Assembly: GCA_019637075.1 (NCBI GenBank)
Contig: JAHBWI010000006.1
Coordinates: forward strand, 124,001 to 188,000
Length of the DNA: 64,000 nucleotides
Reading direction: 5' to 3'
Source: Nitrospiraceae bacterium
GTDB taxonomy: Bacteria > Nitrospirota > Nitrospiria > Nitrospirales > Nitrospiraceae
The notes under the pieces are model-generated. The model made no database searches and was not told where the DNA came from. It saw only the letters and a program-made list of their open reading frames with translations. Positions 60,820-64,000 of this stretch are shown here, piece by piece; the first letter of the stretch is position 1, and each line of letters begins with the position of its first letter. The translations under genes and the position numbers were made by a program.

Positions 60820-61305
60820 ATGATCAAAGAAGTGACCGGTGACATTCTGCTTTCGAAAGCCGGCGCCATCGCCCACGGCATCGCGCCGAACGACGATTTC
60901 AAACAGGGCTTGGCGCTCGCATTGCGCGAGCAGTGGCCAGGCATGTACAAGGATTTTCGCCACTACTGTCAAACCTACCATCCCAAACCCGGAAGCCTTT
61001 GGTCGTGGAAAGGACCGAGTTCTCCCGTCATTTACAATCTGTTTACGCAGGAGCCGGCCGACGATCGGCAGGGGCGGCCCGGGAAGGCTTCGCTCCCGAA
61101 CGTGAACCACGCCTTACAGGCGCTCAAGCAGGAGTTGGCCGCCAACAAGGTCGCGAGTGTAGCCCTGCCGAAACTTGCCACAGGGGTAGGGGGCTTGAGC
61201 TGGGATGAGGTGGCACCGGTGTTGACGGCGCTCCTCAAGGATGCCGGCATTCCCGTCTACCTGTATACGACCTATCGAAAGGGAGTTGCGGCGCAGGAAG
61301 CCTAG
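60820..61305 (+). CDS. Macro-domain protein
   Basis: 161 residues from ATG 60820 behind GGAAGGGAG. Macro domains bind ADP-ribose and often remove it from proteins or hydrolyse ADP-ribose derivatives. Motifs: VTGDILLSKAGAIAHGIAPNDDFKQGLA, IYNLFTQE and VALPKLATGVGGLSWDEVAPVLTALL. The Asn/Asp ligand region is shortened compared with the MacroD type and closer to ALC1-like or DarG-like sequences. No DarT toxin partner is adjacent. Its 3' end overlaps the convergent otsB by 4 bp. Confidence 0.85.
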   Translation: MIKEVTGDILLSKAGAIAHGIAPNDDFKQGLALALREQWPGMYKDFRHYCQTYHPKPGSLWSWKGPSSPVIYNLFTQEPADDRQGRPGKASLPNVNHALQALKQELAANKVASVALPKLATGVGGLSWDEVAPVLTALLKDAGIPVYLYTTYRKGVAAQEA

Positions 61306-62075
61306 CGGGAGCGACCCGCGCTGTGCGCCTCGACGAGGTACTGAAGCAATGCCGCGGTCTCGGCCTGCCGCTCCAGATAGTAGCGGGCTGCAGACCGCAC
61401 CTTCTTCCCGATCCGCACGGTCATGATCCGGTCGTCCGGAATGGAAAACACGTCCTCATCGGTATCGTCGTCTCCGACGTAGAGCGCGGCCGAGCTCTTG
61501 AGTTGATGCATCAGCTCCAGCATCGCGGCGCCCTTGTGGGGTGTGCCGGAGGGAATGACGTTGACCACGGCCTTCCCCAATACCAGCCGAGGCGGCGGCA
61601 TGAGCTGCGCGATCGCTTGAAAGACGGCCTCGCGGGCTACCTTGGGTGAGCAGGCCTGTCGGTAATGAAAGGTGAGCGAATAGATCTTGTCCTCGAGCAC
61701 CACCCCGCTGTGCGTGAGCGTCTCTTCGAATTTTCCCACCGTGCGCTTCCAGGCCTGACAGCACTCCAACGCCTGCTGCATGACCTGAGCGGAGGTGTGG
61801 AGACCTTCCAGACCGTGGTTCCCCACCAGGTGGGCGGCAGCTCCATTGATGCGTGGGCGAAGATCCGCGAGGGAACGACCAGAAATGATCGCGGTCGCGG
61901 CGTGGGCGCTCAAGGCTTCGAGCGCGCTCCGAATCGGCTGCGACAGCTTGGGGGCGTCCCGATCCTGGACGATGCGCGCGAGCGTGCCGTCGAAGTCGAA
62001 CGCGTACAGAGTCGATGGCTCATCTACCAGGCGTTGCAATGCCCGTTTGCCTGGAGCTCGGAGAAGATACTGCAT
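61302..62075 (-). CDS. otsB: Trehalose-6-phosphate phosphatase
   Basis: 257 residues. HAD-superfamily phosphatase making trehalose, an osmo- and desiccation protectant. HAD motif I is DFDGTLARIV; motif II lies in TAIISGRSLADLRPRI; motifs III-IV in KGAAMLELM and ALYVGDDDTDEDVF. The substrate cap has GNHGLEG and HYRQACSP. It starts 8 bp after the otsA stop, so the two form an operon. Confidence 0.94.
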   Translation of the reverse strand: MQYLLRAPGKRALQRLVDEPSTLYAFDFDGTLARIVQDRDAPKLSQPIRSALEALSAHAATAIISGRSLADLRPRINGAAAHLVGNHGLEGLHTSAQVMQQALECCQAWKRTVGKFEETLTHSGVVLEDKIYSLTFHYRQACSPKVAREAVFQAIAQLMPPPRLVLGKAVVNVIPSGTPHKGAAMLELMHQLKSSAALYVGDDDTDEDVFSIPDDRIMTVRIGKKVRSAARYYLERQAETAALLQYLVEAHSAGRSR

Positions 62076-62083
62076 GGAGTCGG

Positions 62084-64000
62084 TCAGCGAACGATTCCGG
62101 CCGTTTGCCCTACTTGCTTCATCACGCGGAACCGGCGACGCATCCGAGCCGCATCCATGAGCATTCGTCCTGCCCAGCGGTAGACATTAAACTCCTGAAT
62201 GAGTCCGCGCATACTGCGCATGCGGGCCCGCTGCTCGCCGGGGCTCATGGTCAGCGCCAAATGCAGCGCCGCCGCGCACTGGTCGATGTCGTAGGGGTTG
62301 ACGACGACCGCCTCCGGAAGTTCCTGCACCGCGCCCGTGAACTGGCTGAGGATGAGGACTCCCTGCTCATCGTCACGAGCCGCGATAAATTCCTTCGCCA
62401 CCAAGTTCATCCCATCGTGAAGACTGCTCACGAAGCAGAGCTCCGACGCCCGATAGTACTCGTACACGTCCGGCGGCTCGTGGTGTTTCACCTTAAGCAC
62501 GATCGGCTCATAGCCCTCGCGCCCGAACCGCTTGTTGATCCGTTCGGTGAGCGCATAGACCTGGTCGTGGAAGTGCTGGTATTGATCGATGATGGTCCGG
62601 CTCGGCGCCGCGATTTGGATGAACGAAAATTTGCCGATCCACTCGGGCTGCAATTCGAACAACCGCTCCACGGCCAGGAACCGCTCGATGATCCCTTTCG
62701 TGTAATCCAGCCGATCGACTCCGATGCCCACGAGCCGATCCGGTCCCATCGCATGCCGCTCGCGGATGTGCTGCCGGCAATCAGGTACCGGCCGCTGCGT
62801 CTCGATCCAGCGCGAAGGCCACTCGATCGAGATCGGGTAATGATTCACCGCGGTCAACTTGCCGCCGTAGGAAACCGTGGACGTATCCCGATCGATGCGA
62901 GCCTCGAGGATCCGGTCGATGGAATAAATGAAATTATTGCAGTGCACCCGCGTGTGGAAACCCACGATGCTGCTGCCCAGCAACCCTTCCAGGATTTCCT
63001 TTCGCCAAGGACAAATGCCGTAGCTCTCGGCATTGGGCCAGGGAATATGCCAGAACATGATGATCGTGGCGTTTGGCAGTTTCTCCCGCACCATCTTAGG
63101 AAGCAGTGCGAAGTGATAATCCTGGACCAGCACGACGGGATCGTCGGTCGTGGCTTCCTCGATGACGGCCTGCGCGAACCGCTCATTGACCGAGACATAC
63201 CGTTCCCAATCCGACGTCCGAAACGTGGGTCGCACGTGCGCGTTGTGGCAGAGCGGCCACAGGCCCTCGTTGGCGAAGCCGTAGTAGTATCCCGCCTCTT
63301 CATCGGGAGTCAGCCAGATCCGCCGAATGTCGTAGGACGGGTGGTCGGGCGGCACCTTCACGTGGTCCCTCGCATCCACCACTTCCCGGTCAGCCGACCC
63401 ATTGCCATGGGCGATCCAGACACCGGAGCAGGCGCGCATGACCGGTTCCAAGGCCGATACGAGGCCGCTCGCCGGCGTCTGCACCTCGATCTTTTGTCCG
63501 CGCCGATTGTGGATGTACGGCTGCCGGTTGGAGACAATCAAGATTTCGTCGCCGGAGAGGTGTTCATGCAAAATGGTCTTGAGACTCGCGGGGCTCCATG
63601 TGATCTGGCTCTCGTCGCGCATGCGTCGATCCGCTTCAAGTTCTCGGACCAGTTCATGTAGGTCCTGCGCCACCGGGTGCAATTCCGACGAATGGACCTG
63701 GCCGCTCAGCGACGGCAATCCGCCTCGATTCAGCATCGCCCGGACGCCCAATACCCACCCGCGCCAACTGATATGGGCCACCATCACCGTGACCATGGAG
63801 ATGACCGCGGCGAGCCCGGCGAAGAGGTAGAAGATGTACCATTTCGTGTCGGTGCTGCGTTGATGCACGAAACTCATGTCGTGGACCAGCATCAACCGGC
63901 CATGGGCTTTCCCTCCGGCTTGAATCGTAGCCGCCACCACATGCAACGGTCCCTGCGCGAGGTTCACCACGTCGGACGTGCCGGCAGGAAGATCAGCCAG
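62084..64000 (-). CDS. otsA: Membrane-anchored trehalose-6-phosphate synthase, 5' end outside window
   Basis: The reading frame stays open to the right edge, so the N-terminus is missing (639 codons seen). The visible N-terminal part is unusual: a probable extracytoplasmic segment ([29 protein letters not shown]), a transmembrane helix ([23 protein letters not shown]), and a linker resembling that of membrane sensor kinases. The GT20 synthase domain follows: [60 protein letters not shown], and [14 protein letters not shown]. It makes trehalose-6-phosphate from UDP- or GDP-glucose and glucose-6-phosphate. The sensor-like anchor may couple synthesis to an external signal. Confidence 0.9.
   Translation of the reverse strand: MADLPAGTSDVVNLAQGPLHVVAATIQAGGKAHGRLMLVHDMSFVHQRSTDTKWYIFYLFAGLAAVISMVTVMVAHISWRGWVLGVRAMLNRGGLPSLSGQVHSSELHPVAQDLHELVRELEADRRMRDESQITWSPASLKTILHEHLSGDEILIVSNRQPYIHNRRGQKIEVQTPASGLVSALEPVMRACSGVWIAHGNGSADREVVDARDHVKVPPDHPSYDIRRIWLTPDEEAGYYYGFANEGLWPLCHNAHVRPTFRTSDWERYVSVNERFAQAVIEEATTDDPVVLVQDYHFALLPKMVREKLPNATIIMFWHIPWPNAESYGICPWRKEILEGLLGSSIVGFHTRVHCNNFIYSIDRILEARIDRDTSTVSYGGKLTAVNHYPISIEWPSRWIETQRPVPDCRQHIRERHAMGPDRLVGIGVDRLDYTKGIIERFLAVERLFELQPEWIGKFSFIQIAAPSRTIIDQYQHFHDQVYALTERINKRFGREGYEPIVLKVKHHEPPDVYEYYRASELCFVSSLHDGMNLVAKEFIAARDDEQGVLILSQFTGAVQELPEAVVVNPYDIDQCAAALHLALTMSPGEQRARMRSMRGLIQEFNVYRWAGRMLMDAARMRRRFRVMKQVGQTAGIVR

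Noticed and set aside
62015-63661. 548-codon open frame on the plus strand
   Set aside because: Antisense to otsA, whose catalytic motifs are unambiguous.

Overview
The window is a GC-rich bacterial chromosome segment. Its gene content (Lpx outer membrane, sigma-54 promoter, trehalose and polyphosphate genes, cobalamin enzymes, and a dispersed palindromic repeat of a kind I associate from memory with Nitrospira genomes) suggests a Gram-negative bacterium of the Nitrospirota, probably Nitrospira-like. No rRNA gene is present, so this taxonomic call is an inference.

Layout. 1-4300: start of a formylglycine-generating-enzyme-like protein, a small CxxC protein and a divergent CarH-type B12 photoreceptor-repressor with mirror-image promoters, an M6 metalloprotease, RNase HI and two mini-genes. 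4554-11481: a 6.9-kb, relatively AT-rich genomic island in the 3' end of tRNA-Leu(CAG), bounded by a 16-bp direct repeat. It carries a Fic protein, membrane and lipoprotein genes, a decayed IS3-family element and a frameshifted tyrosine integrase. 11556-17680: a palindromic repeat, a Walker-A-less helicase-like protein, rplI-glyA-nrdR, and a histidine kinase with an N-terminal Rossmann-like domain plus its response regulator. 17700-20640: a second accessory patch with a dead RAYT transposase between perfect inverted repeats, then a Sel1-repeat lipoprotein.

20931-48337 is the dominant feature: about 27 kb of amino-acid and short-chain acyl-CoA catabolism in two divergent transcription units. 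The leftward unit has a HemeO-like diiron protein, an XRE regulator, tryptophanase and a large acyl-CoA dehydrogenase. The rightward unit runs through tyrosine/homogentisate ring cleavage (VOC dioxygenase-like protein, homogentisate dioxygenase-like, FAH), a 2-oxoacid dehydrogenase (E1a, E1b, E2), thiolase, 3-hydroxyacyl-CoA dehydrogenase, an acyl-CoA mutase with its B12 subunit and MeaB-type chaperone, a leucine branch (MccB-like carboxyltransferase, hydratase, HMG-CoA lyase), a second crotonase, a methylcitrate cycle (PrpD, PrpB, PrpC) and an acyl-CoA ligase. Active-site residues (Phe75 and Gln193) mark the mutase as isobutyryl-CoA mutase rather than methylmalonyl-CoA mutase. This fits a valine route isobutyryl-CoA -> butyryl-CoA -> crotonyl-CoA -> acetyl-CoA served by neighbouring genes.

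48338-64000: lpxC behind a near-perfect sigma-54 promoter, a HARE-HTH protein with a 12-codon Lys-rich mini-ORF and terminator, suhB-like phosphatase, an AhpD-like CxxC protein, a cobalamin-type radical SAM enzyme, pterin carbinolamine dehydratase, CBS and ParB-like proteins, GDPD, MscS, and finally DUF4412, PPK2, a macro-domain protein, otsB and a membrane-anchored otsA that runs off the end. Between mscS and the DUF4412 gene lie two tandem, mutually similar small transcription units (57771-58209 and 58284-58740). Each has its own promoter, a tiny ORF with a strong ribosome binding site, a conserved hairpin in exact register and a common 3' element. They are the best candidate here for an undescribed system.
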